From NCBI GenBank assembly GCA_900319005.1, contig ONMV01000019.1:1-34819 (forward strand): 34,819 nt of DNA. Direction: 5' to 3'. The notes below the pieces were generated by a model. That model was not told the origin of the DNA. It saw only the letters and a list, made by a program, of their open reading frames with translations, and did not search any database. The DNA comes from an uncultured Bacteroidales bacterium (GTDB lineage Bacteria; Bacteroidota; Bacteroidia; Bacteroidales; Paludibacteraceae). Position 1 is the stretch's first letter, and each line of letters opens with the position of its first letter. The position numbers were made by a program, and so were the translations under genes. This document shows, piece by piece, positions 17,239 to 24,531 of the stretch.

Positions 17239-18141
17239 ATGAAAAAAAATAACCACTATCTTACACTCTTATTGTCTGTTCTAATCCTTTGTTGCGCTTC
17301 ATGCGGCAAACCGAAGTTAGAAAGTAATCCCGATGAGGCAGATAGTATTGCGATAGTAACTGAAAAAGAGGCAAAAAGCAGCTCTGAAAAATCTGCGTTC
17401 CCGCAAATAACAGCGTTCACAGATTATGTCTATAATGATTTTCATGTCTTTACATTCTCGGATACGATTGGGATTCTGCAACAGTTAGATATAGAGTTCC
17501 CGACAGGCATGAAGGATAAAAAAGTACTGGAAAAGATTCAGGAACAACTGATAGATACCATACTACACACGCACTATCAGACTACGCAATTGGATGAAGC
17601 GATGGCAAAATACTGGCGTATCGAGCCGAATGATATTGAACTCAAGTCGGTATATCCGCTAATTGTTCCCAATGATTCGGATGAGTATTTTAATTACGGC
17701 GGAGTACAGAGTAGGCAATTTGAGCATCTTTGTGGCAGAACATCGTACAATCAAAATGGCTTGTACATAATGCGACACCACTACACTTGGTATGGCGGCG
17801 GTTTTCATCATTTTCCGAACACACAATACTTCGCCTTCGATACCCGAACTGGTGAGATGGTACATTTCATGGATATATTTAGTGAAGATTACGAAGATAC
17901 CGAAAGGCAGATGATCTACGACATCTCCTATTACGTCCGCAGAGCACTTTTGGACAAATACCCTAAAATCTCATTAGATAATTGGATTCAGGCATCGTTT
18001 ACCATCACATCTACCTCACTTGTATTGCATTATACCCATTATACTTTAGGTTGTTGGGCGGAAGGCGAGCAAGAGGTTGAGATTCCTCTTGAGACAGCCA
18101 AGTTATTCCTTAACGCAAAATGGAAACATCTGATTCAATAA
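17239..18141 (+). CDS. RsiV-like (DUF3298) lipoprotein
   Basis: A 300-residue lipoprotein: MKKNNHYLTLLLSVLILC then CASC, with the likely lipidated cysteine at residue 22. The C-terminal half matches the DUF3298/RsiV pattern: YTWYGGGFHHFPNTQYFAFD, GEMVHFMDIF, and near the end LGCWAEGEQEVEIPLETAK. In Bacillus subtilis RsiV this domain binds lysozyme; most Bacteroidetes homologues have unknown ligands. The start is ATG 17239; the in-frame TTG two codons earlier is not needed. It is followed after 17 bp by the transpeptidase-like gene, which suggests a joint envelope role. Confidence 0.75.
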   Translation: MKKNNHYLTLLLSVLILCCASCGKPKLESNPDEADSIAIVTEKEAKSSSEKSAFPQITAFTDYVYNDFHVFTFSDTIGILQQLDIEFPTGMKDKKVLEKIQEQLIDTILHTHYQTTQLDEAMAKYWRIEPNDIELKSVYPLIVPNDSDEYFNYGGVQSRQFEHLCGRTSYNQNGLYIMRHHYTWYGGGFHHFPNTQYFAFDTRTGEMVHFMDIFSEDYEDTERQMIYDISYYVRRALLDKYPKISLDNWIQASFTITSTSLVLHYTHYTLGCWAEGEQEVEIPLETAKLFLNAKWKHLIQ

Positions 18142-18158
18142 TAAAACAACAAACTAAT

Positions 18159-19106
18159 ATGAAACACCTAATTCTTTCATTTTTACTACTCTGCGGCACT
18201 ATGAGTTTTGCCGCTACTCCGCAACAATACGAGGTTGCGATTGATGATTCTTTACAGCATATTGTATCGTGGGAAATGCAGTATAGCCTAAGACATCTTT
18301 CTCCGAAATGGGGATGCGCGATTCTCATGAATAAACAGCATCAAGTCGTGGCGCTCTATGACACAGATTCTCTAGGCAGGAATGCTTATCAACCTATTGA
18401 GATTGGCTCAATCATCGAACCTTTCAGCGTGATGGCTGCGTTGCGAACCGGTCGTGTTTCCGAACATAATCAGTTCCCGCTCTCCAAAGCCGGATATCGT
18501 GACCATGCCGGTTATATGTGGCACGACCGTCATCCCATCGACACAGTCCTTGACGTTCCTTCCGTCATTGCCGTTTCTAGTCGAAGTGGTATCTGCCAAA
18601 TCATGGAAAAAGCATTTGCTGACAATCCGATGCTTTTTGCGCAGTATATGAGCGAACTGGGTCTCTCTTTGGACATTGATTCTTTGGAAGACGTACTCCG
18701 CATGGCCAATGGCTTAGGTGTCAATATCTCCCCAATATACCTTACTTACCTCTACTCGCAGCTGGTTCAAAAGCAATTTCCGGAAGAAGTATGGGGCTCA
18801 ACACAACCCATTCTGCATGCATTGCACGAAGTGGTGTGGAATAATATTGGCACAGCAAGTAAGGTTATGTGGACCAAAGGCGCACAATCAGAAATTGTAT
18901 CTATAATCGGCAAAACAGGCGATCTTAAGGAGGAAGGCGAACATCAACCTCATACCGTTTCTTTCATTGGCGCGTTCCCTGAGCAAAACCCGGAATACAC
19001 ACTTCTTGTTCTTTTAAAAAAGGTTCCATATCCTTCTTCTGCAAAAATCCAATGTGCAGAGCCTATGCGATACATAGCAGAACGGATATATTATAATTAT
19101 AAATAA
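18159..19106 (+). CDS. Secreted penicillin-binding-protein-like pseudoenzyme
   Basis: A 315-residue protein with a signal peptide (KHLILSFLLLCGTMSFA) and a transpeptidase-like domain resembling the C-terminal domain of Bacteroidetes FtsI/PBP2. WGCAILMNKQHQVVALYD and DNPMLFAQYMSELGL align with that family. The catalytic SxxK is SVMA (residues 90-93), so the lysine is lost; the SxN motif reads SSR (140-142); KTG is kept (252-254). There is no membrane anchor or N-terminal pedestal domain. It is therefore unlikely to be an active transpeptidase and may bind or sense peptidoglycan. I chose ATG 18159; the in-frame ATG at 18120 overlaps the lipoprotein gene and would put 13 polar residues before the signal peptide. 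Confidence 0.7.
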   Translation: MKHLILSFLLLCGTMSFAATPQQYEVAIDDSLQHIVSWEMQYSLRHLSPKWGCAILMNKQHQVVALYDTDSLGRNAYQPIEIGSIIEPFSVMAALRTGRVSEHNQFPLSKAGYRDHAGYMWHDRHPIDTVLDVPSVIAVSSRSGICQIMEKAFADNPMLFAQYMSELGLSLDIDSLEDVLRMANGLGVNISPIYLTYLYSQLVQKQFPEEVWGSTQPILHALHEVVWNNIGTASKVMWTKGAQSEIVSIIGKTGDLKEEGEHQPHTVSFIGAFPEQNPEYTLLVLLKKVPYPSSAKIQCAEPMRYIAERIYYNYK

Positions 19107-19175
19107 ATTGCAGCCATCCCATCGTGCCTTCTTCGCATGCAGGTGTTTTGAGATTTATTTTGTAATTTTATATAT

Positions 19176-19238
19176 GCTCAAATCCTCATCCTCCGCGGGG
19201 ACAAGATTTACACCCTCACAGGCCAAGAAGTAAAATAA
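19176..19238 (+). pseudogene. Remnant of a secreted protein's C-terminal tail (T9SS-type)
   Basis: One frame, ending in TAA at 19236-19238, encodes LILRGDKIYTLTGQEVK. This looks like the last residues of Bacteroidales type IX-secreted proteins, which often end in a RDGK-Y-TLTG-type tail. Upstream the frame is open only to a TGA at 19149 and has no start codon. The remainder of the gene is missing, so this is a decayed 3' end or a transferred tail. Confidence 0.5.
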
Positions 19239-19272
19239 CGTATGTCAATTGTCAGGGATTATATCCCGTCCC

Positions 19273-19309
19273 AACCGCCATGCATTACCGCGTGGCGGTT
19301 TTTCTCTCT
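19273..19309 (+). terminator. Intrinsic terminator 1 after the transpeptidase-like gene
   Basis: AACCGCCA (19273-19280) pairs with TGGCGGTT (19293-19300), loop of 12, then TTTCTCTCTT. Confidence 0.85.
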
Positions 19310-19319
19310 TCGTCCCGTT

Positions 19320-19349
19320 CGCGGTACTTTAGTGCCGCGTTTTCTTTTT
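19320..19349 (+). terminator. Intrinsic terminator 2, tandem
   Basis: CGCGGTACT (19320-19328) pairs with AGTGCCGCG (19331-19339) with one G-U pair and a two-base gap, then TTTTCTTTTT. Confidence 0.85.
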
Positions 19350-19398
19350 ACGTCCTCCATTCCCCGACATGCCATGCCGCTTGTATAAAAATTTGCAC

Positions 19399-19446
19399 TG
19401 AGACTTTGAGATTATGAGACTTTAAAGTCCCAAAGTCCCATAGTCT
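19399..19446. repeat. Palindromic period-8 array (6 units)
   Basis: Units TGAGACTT, TGAGATTA, TGAGACTT, TAAAGTCC, CAAAGTCC and CATAGTCT. The right half is close to the reverse complement of the left half (20 of 25 positions across 19399-19448), so the array can fold on itself. Confidence 0.85.
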
Positions 19447-19460
19447 CACGTACATTTTTT

Positions 19461-19530
19461 GTTCTGACCGTTCTGACCGTTTTGACCGTTTCTCCCCAAA
19501 AACGGTCAATATGGTCAATATGGTCATGTC
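19461..19530. repeat. Palindromic period-9 array
   Basis: GTTCTGACC twice, then GTTTTGACC; after a spacer, GGTCAATAT twice, then GGTCATGTC. The two halves are inverted, with a perfect 10-bp stem TTGACCGTTT (19482-19491) / AAACGGTCAA (19500-19509). Confidence 0.88.
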
Positions 19531-19640
19531 ATTTTTTTATCTTTGCGACCCATTTGCCGTAATAATTGTGCCCCTGTGGCTAAGAACGCGATCGTTAGTG
19601 GTTCTTATATATTCTTAGTCATCCGTTAACCATTACCGAG

Positions 19641-19684
19641 GGTATGTCGATGGCATGTCGATGGCATATCAAGGGTATGTCAAG
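19641..19684. repeat. Period-11 array (4 units)
   Basis: Units GGTATGTCGAT, GGCATGTCGAT, GGCATATCAAG and GGTATGTCAAG in exact register, directly before the glyS terminator. Confidence 0.88.
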
Positions 19685-19693
19685 GTACAAAAC

Positions 19694-19721
19694 AAACAAG
19701 CGCCGGGTAGGGCGCTTGTTT
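19694..19721 (-). terminator. Intrinsic terminator of glyS
   Basis: Perfect 11-bp stem AAACAAGCGCC / GGCGCTTGTTT with a 6-base loop. Both sides carry T-rich runs on their outgoing strand, so it may also stop rightward transcripts. Confidence 0.9.
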
Positions 19722-19742
19722 TGTATAGCAGCAATACTGCGA

Positions 19743-21320
19743 TTATTCTTCGGTATCCTCCATGGAGTCGCCGACGATCTTGCGGTAGAGCTCCTTCGGA
19801 TCGGTAGCCTTGCGGATGAGTTCGTGCAGATCCTCGATCTTCACACGGTCCTGGGTCATGGTGTCGCGGTAACGTACGGTCACACAACCATCATTGAGCG
19901 TGTCATGATCAACCGTGATACAGAACGGCGTACCCACTGCATCCTGGCGGCGGTAACGCTTACCGATAGAGTCTTTCTCATCGTACGCTACCTTGAAATC
20001 GAACTTCAGTTCGTTCATGATCTCGCGTGCTTTCTCAGGCAGACCGTCTTTCTTGACGAGCGGCATGATGCACGCTTTCACCGGTGCGAGGACAGCCGGC
20101 AAGTGGAGTACCACACGGGTCTCGCCGCCTTCCAATTGCTGCTCCTCGTAGCTCGAACACATCACGCTCAGGAACATACGATCGACGCCGATGGAAGTCT
20201 CAATGACGTACGGCGTGTAGCTCTGATTGAGTTCCGGATCGAAGTACTCGATCTTCTTTCCGCTGTACTTGGCGTGCTGCGAGAGGTCAAAATTCGTACG
20301 GCTGTGAATACCCTCTACCTCCTTGAATCCGAACGGCATGAGGAACTCGATATCCGTAGCTGCGTTGGCATAGTGAGCCAACTTGTCGTGGTCGTGGAAA
20401 CGGTATTTCTCGTCACCCAGACCGAGGGCTTTATGCCATTTGAGACGGAATTGTTTCCAATGCTCGAACCATTTGAGTTCCGATCCCGGGCGAACGAAGA
20501 ACTGCATCTCCATCTGCTCGAACTCCCTCATACGGAACACGAACTGACGAGCTACGATCTCGTTACGGAACGCCTTACCGATCTGCGCAATACCGAACGG
20601 CACTTTCATGCGACCGGTTTTCTGTACGTTCAGGAAGTTGACGAAGATTCCCTGTGCGGTCTCCGGACGAAGATAAATCTTCATCGCGCCGTCTGCCGTC
20701 GAACCCATCTCTGTTTGGAACATGAGGTTGAACTGACGCACGTCGGTCCAGTTGCGCGTACCGCTGATCGGACAAACGATCTCCTCGTCGAGAATGATCT
20801 GTTTGAGTTCATCGAGGTTATTGTCGTTCATCGCTTTGGCAAAACGCTCATGGAGCGCCTCGCGTTTGGCAATGTGCTCTTTCACACGCTCGTTGGTAGC
20901 TTTGAACATCTCCTCGTCAAAACTCTCGCCGAAACGTTTGCGGGCTTTCTCTACCTCTTTGGCGATTTTGTCATCGTATTTGGCAATCTGATCTTCGATC
21001 AGTACGTCCGCACGGTAACGCTTCTTGGAATCGCGGTTATCAATCAGCGGATCATTGAACGCATCTACGTGACCGGAGGCTTTCCAAGTCGTCGGGTGCA
21101 TAAAAATAGCCGCGTCGATACCGACGATGTTCTCGTGCAAAAGCGTCATCGAATCCCACCAATAACGCTTGATATTGTTCTTCAACTCCACGCCGTTCTG
21201 ACCGTAGTCATATACGGCGCCCAGACCATCGTAGATCTCGCTGGACGGAAATACAAATCCGTATTCCTTGCAATGCGCTACGATTTTCTTGAATGTTTCT
21301 TCTTGTGTTTGTTGTGCCAT
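19743..21320 (-). CDS. glyS: Glycine--tRNA ligase (single-chain dimeric type)
   Basis: Charges tRNA-Gly. The 525-residue protein is the single-chain homodimeric type found in Bacteroidetes, not the alpha2-beta2 enzyme. It shows the class II N-terminal KEYGFVFPSSEIYDGLGAV, the motif 2 region FRNEIVARQFVFRMREFEQM, PETAQGIFVNF, and the C-terminal anticodon-binding domain (KACIMPLVKK to the end). The residue range from about 90 to 170 is the charged insertion of this type. Its promoter is at 21382-21412 and its terminator at 19694-19721, so it forms a single-gene unit. Confidence 0.95.
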   Translation of the reverse strand: MAQQTQEETFKKIVAHCKEYGFVFPSSEIYDGLGAVYDYGQNGVELKNNIKRYWWDSMTLLHENIVGIDAAIFMHPTTWKASGHVDAFNDPLIDNRDSKKRYRADVLIEDQIAKYDDKIAKEVEKARKRFGESFDEEMFKATNERVKEHIAKREALHERFAKAMNDNNLDELKQIILDEEIVCPISGTRNWTDVRQFNLMFQTEMGSTADGAMKIYLRPETAQGIFVNFLNVQKTGRMKVPFGIAQIGKAFRNEIVARQFVFRMREFEQMEMQFFVRPGSELKWFEHWKQFRLKWHKALGLGDEKYRFHDHDKLAHYANAATDIEFLMPFGFKEVEGIHSRTNFDLSQHAKYSGKKIEYFDPELNQSYTPYVIETSIGVDRMFLSVMCSSYEEQQLEGGETRVVLHLPAVLAPVKACIMPLVKKDGLPEKAREIMNELKFDFKVAYDEKDSIGKRYRRQDAVGTPFCITVDHDTLNDGCVTVRYRDTMTQDRVKIEDLHELIRKATDPKELYRKIVGDSMEDTEE

Positions 21321-21381
21321 AAAGCTATTTACGATTTAATCATTTACAATGTACGAATTATTATTTTGGTCAAATTGCCTG

Positions 21382-21412
21382 CAAAATTACTGCTTTTTTT
21401 TGATATATGCAA
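21382..21412 (-). promoter_or_regulatory. Promoter of glyS
   Basis: On the minus strand TTGC (21409-21412), 19 bp, TAATTTTG (21382-21389). The spacer matches the antiporter promoter spacer at 18 of 19 positions. Confidence 0.85.
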
Positions 21413-21460
21413 ATAAATGGTAAAAAATTCCTAAAAATTAAAAAATAAACGCGCGCGTGC

Positions 21461-21491
21461 TTGCATATATGCAAAAATTTTTGTACTTTTG
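21461..21491 (+). promoter_or_regulatory. Promoter of the DUF2130-ser operon
   Basis: TTGC (21461-21464), 19 bp, TACTTTTG (21484-21491). The -33 box is part of the palindrome TTGCATATATGCAA (21461-21474), as in the nitroreductase promoter. Confidence 0.85.
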
Positions 21492-21512
21492 CACCCGCAA
21501 AGGTTTGAGAAC

Positions 21513-22694
21513 ATGATGAAAGAATTGAAATGTCCCAAATGTGGCAGTACGTTTACAGTTGATGAGGCAGACTACGCAATGCTGCTTAATCAGGTCAAGA
21601 ACAGTGAGTTCGAGACCGAGTTGTCTCGTCGAATCCATGAGTTGGAGCAGACTCAGCGGGCTCGTATGGCTGCGGAGAAACAGGCGGAGCAGGCTCGTCT
21701 TCAGACGGAGCAGTTGCAACGCGATCAGGCGTTCAAAGAGCAGTTGTTGCTCAAAGATCAGGCTCTCCAATCCGCGCAGGCTCAACTACAACAGGCTGAG
21801 CAACAAAAGCAATTAGCTGTAGCCCAGGTCCGCCAACGTGCTACGGAGGAATATATGAAGAAGGATCAGGAACTCGCTACTCTGCGTGCTCAGGCTGCTG
21901 AACAGATGAAAGCGCTGCAAGATCAGGTGGCTTACTACAAGGACATGAAGCTTCGTCTATCCACGAAAATGGTGGGGGAGACTTTGGAGCAACATTGCGC
22001 CACTGAGTTTGCACGTATCCGACCTTTGTTCCCGAATGCCTATTTTGAGAAGGACAATGATGTGGTAGAAGGTACGAAAGGCGATTTCGTCTTTCGGGAT
22101 AGTTCGGAGGATGGAGTGGAGTATATCTCTATCATGTTCGAAATGAAAAACGAGAATGACGAGACCGCGACCAAGCATAAGAACGAAGATTTTATCGCTA
22201 AACTGGACGCGGACCGCAAGAAGAAAAACTGCGAGTACGCGGTGCTGGTTTCTATGCTCGAGCCGGAAAGCGAATTATACAACGGCGGAATAGTGGATAT
22301 GAGTCATCGGTTCGAGAAGATGTACGTCATCCGTCCGCAGTTTTTTGTGCCGCTTATCACGCTGTTGTGTCAGACCAGCCGGAAGAGCTTGGAGGCGAAG
22401 CGCGAATTGGCGTTGGTAAAAGCCCAACAGATAGACGTGACGAATTTTGAGGATAAACTCGTGGCATTCAAAGAGGGTTTCGGACGCAATGTGCGCCTTG
22501 CCAATGAACGCTTTCAGGATGCCATCGATGAGATAGACAAGACCATCGCTCATCTGACCAAAGTGCGCGAGAACCTCATCAAGTCCGGCGATAACCTCAA
22601 TGCGGCGGATAAGAAACTGCAAGAGGTAACGGTCAAACGCCTCACTTACGGCAATCCGACCATGAAAGCTAAATTTGACGAATTAACTAAATAA
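21513..22694 (+). CDS. DUF2130 domain protein with zinc ribbon and coiled coil
   Basis: About 393 residues. An N-terminal CPKCGSTF zinc-ribbon start is followed by a long glutamine- and glutamate-rich coiled coil (residues about 25-150), then the DUF2130 domain. The latter includes GETLEQHCATEF, KGDFVFRD, MFEMKNENDETATKHKNEDF and FVPLITLLCQTSR. The MKNE block resembles a nuclease-fold core (compare RmuC-like proteins), so a DNA-associated role is possible but unproven. The start is ATG 21513 or 21516; a TTG at 21489 lies in the -7 box and is rejected. It is three bases from the next gene. Confidence 0.85.
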   Translation: MMKELKCPKCGSTFTVDEADYAMLLNQVKNSEFETELSRRIHELEQTQRARMAAEKQAEQARLQTEQLQRDQAFKEQLLLKDQALQSAQAQLQQAEQQKQLAVAQVRQRATEEYMKKDQELATLRAQAAEQMKALQDQVAYYKDMKLRLSTKMVGETLEQHCATEFARIRPLFPNAYFEKDNDVVEGTKGDFVFRDSSEDGVEYISIMFEMKNENDETATKHKNEDFIAKLDADRKKKNCEYAVLVSMLEPESELYNGGIVDMSHRFEKMYVIRPQFFVPLITLLCQTSRKSLEAKRELALVKAQQIDVTNFEDKLVAFKEGFGRNVRLANERFQDAIDEIDKTIAHLTKVRENLIKSGDNLNAADKKLQEVTVKRLTYGNPTMKAKFDELTK

Positions 22695-22697
22695 TAT

Positions 22698-24374
22698 ATG
22701 AGTAAAAAAGAAATCCAATTCTCCCTTGTCTATCGTGACATGTGGCAGAGTAGTGGCAAATACGTGCCGCGTAAAGACCAATTGGCGAAGATAGCGCCGG
22801 TGATCATTGATATGGGCTGTTTCGACCGTGTGGAGACCAACGGCGGCGCGAGTGAGCAAGTGAACCTGTTGTACGGCGAGAACCCGAACTTGGCGGTTCG
22901 TACGTTCTGCAAACCGTTCAACGAGGCAGGAATCAAGACACATATGTTGGACCGCGGTCTGAACGCGTTGCGTATGAATCCGGTTCCGGCAGATGTGCGG
23001 CAGTTGATGTACAAAGTGAAACACGCGCAGGGAACGGATATCACGCGTATCTTCTGCGGCCTGAACGACCCGCGTAACATTATTCCGTCCATCAAATGGG
23101 CGAAAGAGGCAGGTATGACTGCGCAGGCAACGATGTGTATTACGTATTCGAAAGTACACACCGCGGAGTATTACATCAATCTCGCAGAACAACTGATCGA
23201 AGGTGGCGCGCAGGAGATCTGCTTGAAGGATATGGCGGGTATCGGTCGTCCTGTTATGCTCGGAACGATCGTAGCGGCTATCAAAGAGAAACACCCCGAT
23301 ATCATCATCCAATACCACGGACATACGGGACCGGGCTTTAGTGTCGCTTCGATGCTGGAGGTAGCGAAAGCCGGCGGCGATGTACTGGACGTGGCGATGG
23401 AGCCGCTTTCGTGGGGAAAAGTACACCCGGATGTGATCACTATTCAGGCGATGCTCAAAGATGCAGGTTTCCTCGTAAAAGACATCAATATGAAAGCCTA
23501 TATGGAGGCGCGCAGCTTGACGCAATCGTTCATCGATGATTTCCTTGGTTATTGGATTGACCCGAAGAACGCGTTGATGACTTCTCTGCTCGTGGGTTGC
23601 GGTCTGCCTGGCGGCATGATGGGTTCGCTGATGGCGGATCTCAAAGGAATGCACGCGGCTATCAACGCGAACCTCAAGAAGAAAGGCGAACACGAACTCT
23701 CAGAGGACGAATTGCTGGTTCAGCTGTTCGACGAGGTACAACGTATATGGCCGATGTTAGGTACACCGTGTCTGGTGACACCGTTCAGTCAGTACGTGAA
23801 GAACGCGGCGCTGATGAACCTCTTCAGCCGCTCGATGGGAGAGAAAGACTTCACGCGCATGGATCCCGCGATGTGGGGTATGATCCTCGGTAAGTCCGGT
23901 AAACTGCCCGGTGAGTTGGCTCCGGAGATCATCGAACTTGCCAAAGAGAAAGGATTTGAGTTCTATACCGATGATCCGCAGAAACTCTATCCGAACGTCC
24001 TGCCGCAGTACATCAAAGAGATGGAAGAACTCGGCTGGGATCGCGGTCAGGATGATGAAGAACTCTTTGAGTTCGCTATGCATGACAAGCAATACCGCGA
24101 GTACAAGTCCGGTATCGCCAAAGAGCAGTTCAACAAAGACCTCGCTGAGCGAATGCAGAAGGCCGGCAAAGAAGTGCCGGAGAATTTGCGTCAATACTTG
24201 CCGCAGGCTCAAATGGCAAATGACAAACCACAAATGACAAATGCTGCTGATGAAATGGCAGCCGTAGCGATGGCGTTGCATCTGGCGCAAGGCAAGCAGC
24301 ATAAAGAGGGTATTATCGAGCTGCCCCTCGTACATTCTACTGCTTGGAATCATAAGTATTATACGTTGAAATAG
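22698..24374 (+). CDS. Carboxyltransferase subunit of a decarboxylase (OadA/pyruvate carboxylase B-like), no biotin domain
   Basis: A 558-residue protein whose first 470 residues match the carboxyltransferase domain of oxaloacetate decarboxylase alpha / pyruvate carboxylase subunit B: DMWQSSGKYVPRKDQL, VETNGGASEQVNLLYGENP, ICLKDMAGIGRP and YHGHTGPGF. It lacks a C-terminal biotinyl domain, so it would need a separate biotin carrier. After a linker made by a period-7 repeat (24210-24244), the last 42 residues (DEMAAVAMALHLAQGKQH, then STAWNHKYYTLK) resemble the C-terminal segment of the OadG gamma subunit. Whether homologues share this tail cannot be checked here. The enzyme would link oxaloacetate or pyruvate metabolism to the serine genes downstream. 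Confidence 0.85.
   Translation: MSKKEIQFSLVYRDMWQSSGKYVPRKDQLAKIAPVIIDMGCFDRVETNGGASEQVNLLYGENPNLAVRTFCKPFNEAGIKTHMLDRGLNALRMNPVPADVRQLMYKVKHAQGTDITRIFCGLNDPRNIIPSIKWAKEAGMTAQATMCITYSKVHTAEYYINLAEQLIEGGAQEICLKDMAGIGRPVMLGTIVAAIKEKHPDIIIQYHGHTGPGFSVASMLEVAKAGGDVLDVAMEPLSWGKVHPDVITIQAMLKDAGFLVKDINMKAYMEARSLTQSFIDDFLGYWIDPKNALMTSLLVGCGLPGGMMGSLMADLKGMHAAINANLKKKGEHELSEDELLVQLFDEVQRIWPMLGTPCLVTPFSQYVKNAALMNLFSRSMGEKDFTRMDPAMWGMILGKSGKLPGELAPEIIELAKEKGFEFYTDDPQKLYPNVLPQYIKEMEELGWDRGQDDEELFEFAMHDKQYREYKSGIAKEQFNKDLAERMQKAGKEVPENLRQYLPQAQMANDKPQMTNAADEMAAVAMALHLAQGKQHKEGIIELPLVHSTAWNHKYYTLK
24210..24244. repeat. Period-7 array inside the carboxyltransferase gene
   Basis: Units CAAATGG, CAAATGA, CAAACCA, CAAATGA and CAAATGC in exact register, encoding part of the linker QMANDKPQMTN. 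The word CAAAT recurs in the array at 27891-27928 in the same operon. Confidence 0.9.
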
Positions 24375-24467
24375 AACGCTGCGCTCAAAGTAGAAAGAAC
24401 GCAGCGGAGCTGCTCAAAGACGAAAGCAAAATGTGTAATCTATTAAAATCAAAATATTAATAACGGG

Positions 24468-24529
24468 AAGTAGAAGGCTTTAAGTAGCTTTTGCTACGGT
24501 CTTTCTACTTTCTACTTTTTACTATTCAA
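24468..24529 (+). other. Hairpin plus short period-7 array before serC
   Basis: AAGTAGAA (24468-24475) pairs with TTCTACTT (24503-24510), with an inner GTAGC/GCTAC stem around a TTTT loop (24484-24497). It is followed by TTTCTAC, TTTCTAC, TTTTTAC and TATTCAA (24502-24529). It could attenuate or terminate before serC; no promoter is recognised here. Confidence 0.6.
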
Positions 24530-24531
24530 TC

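Larger units (their letters stand above)
19107..19742. other. 636-bp gap with gene remnant, tandem terminators and palindromic arrays
   Basis: No intact gene. From left to right: a T9SS-tail remnant (19176-19238), two intrinsic terminators (19273-19309, 19320-19349), a palindromic period-8 array (19399-19446), a palindromic period-9 array (19461-19530), a TAAGAAC/GTTCTTA hairpin (19581-19607), a period-11 array (19641-19684) and the glyS terminator (19694-19721). Confidence 0.75.
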
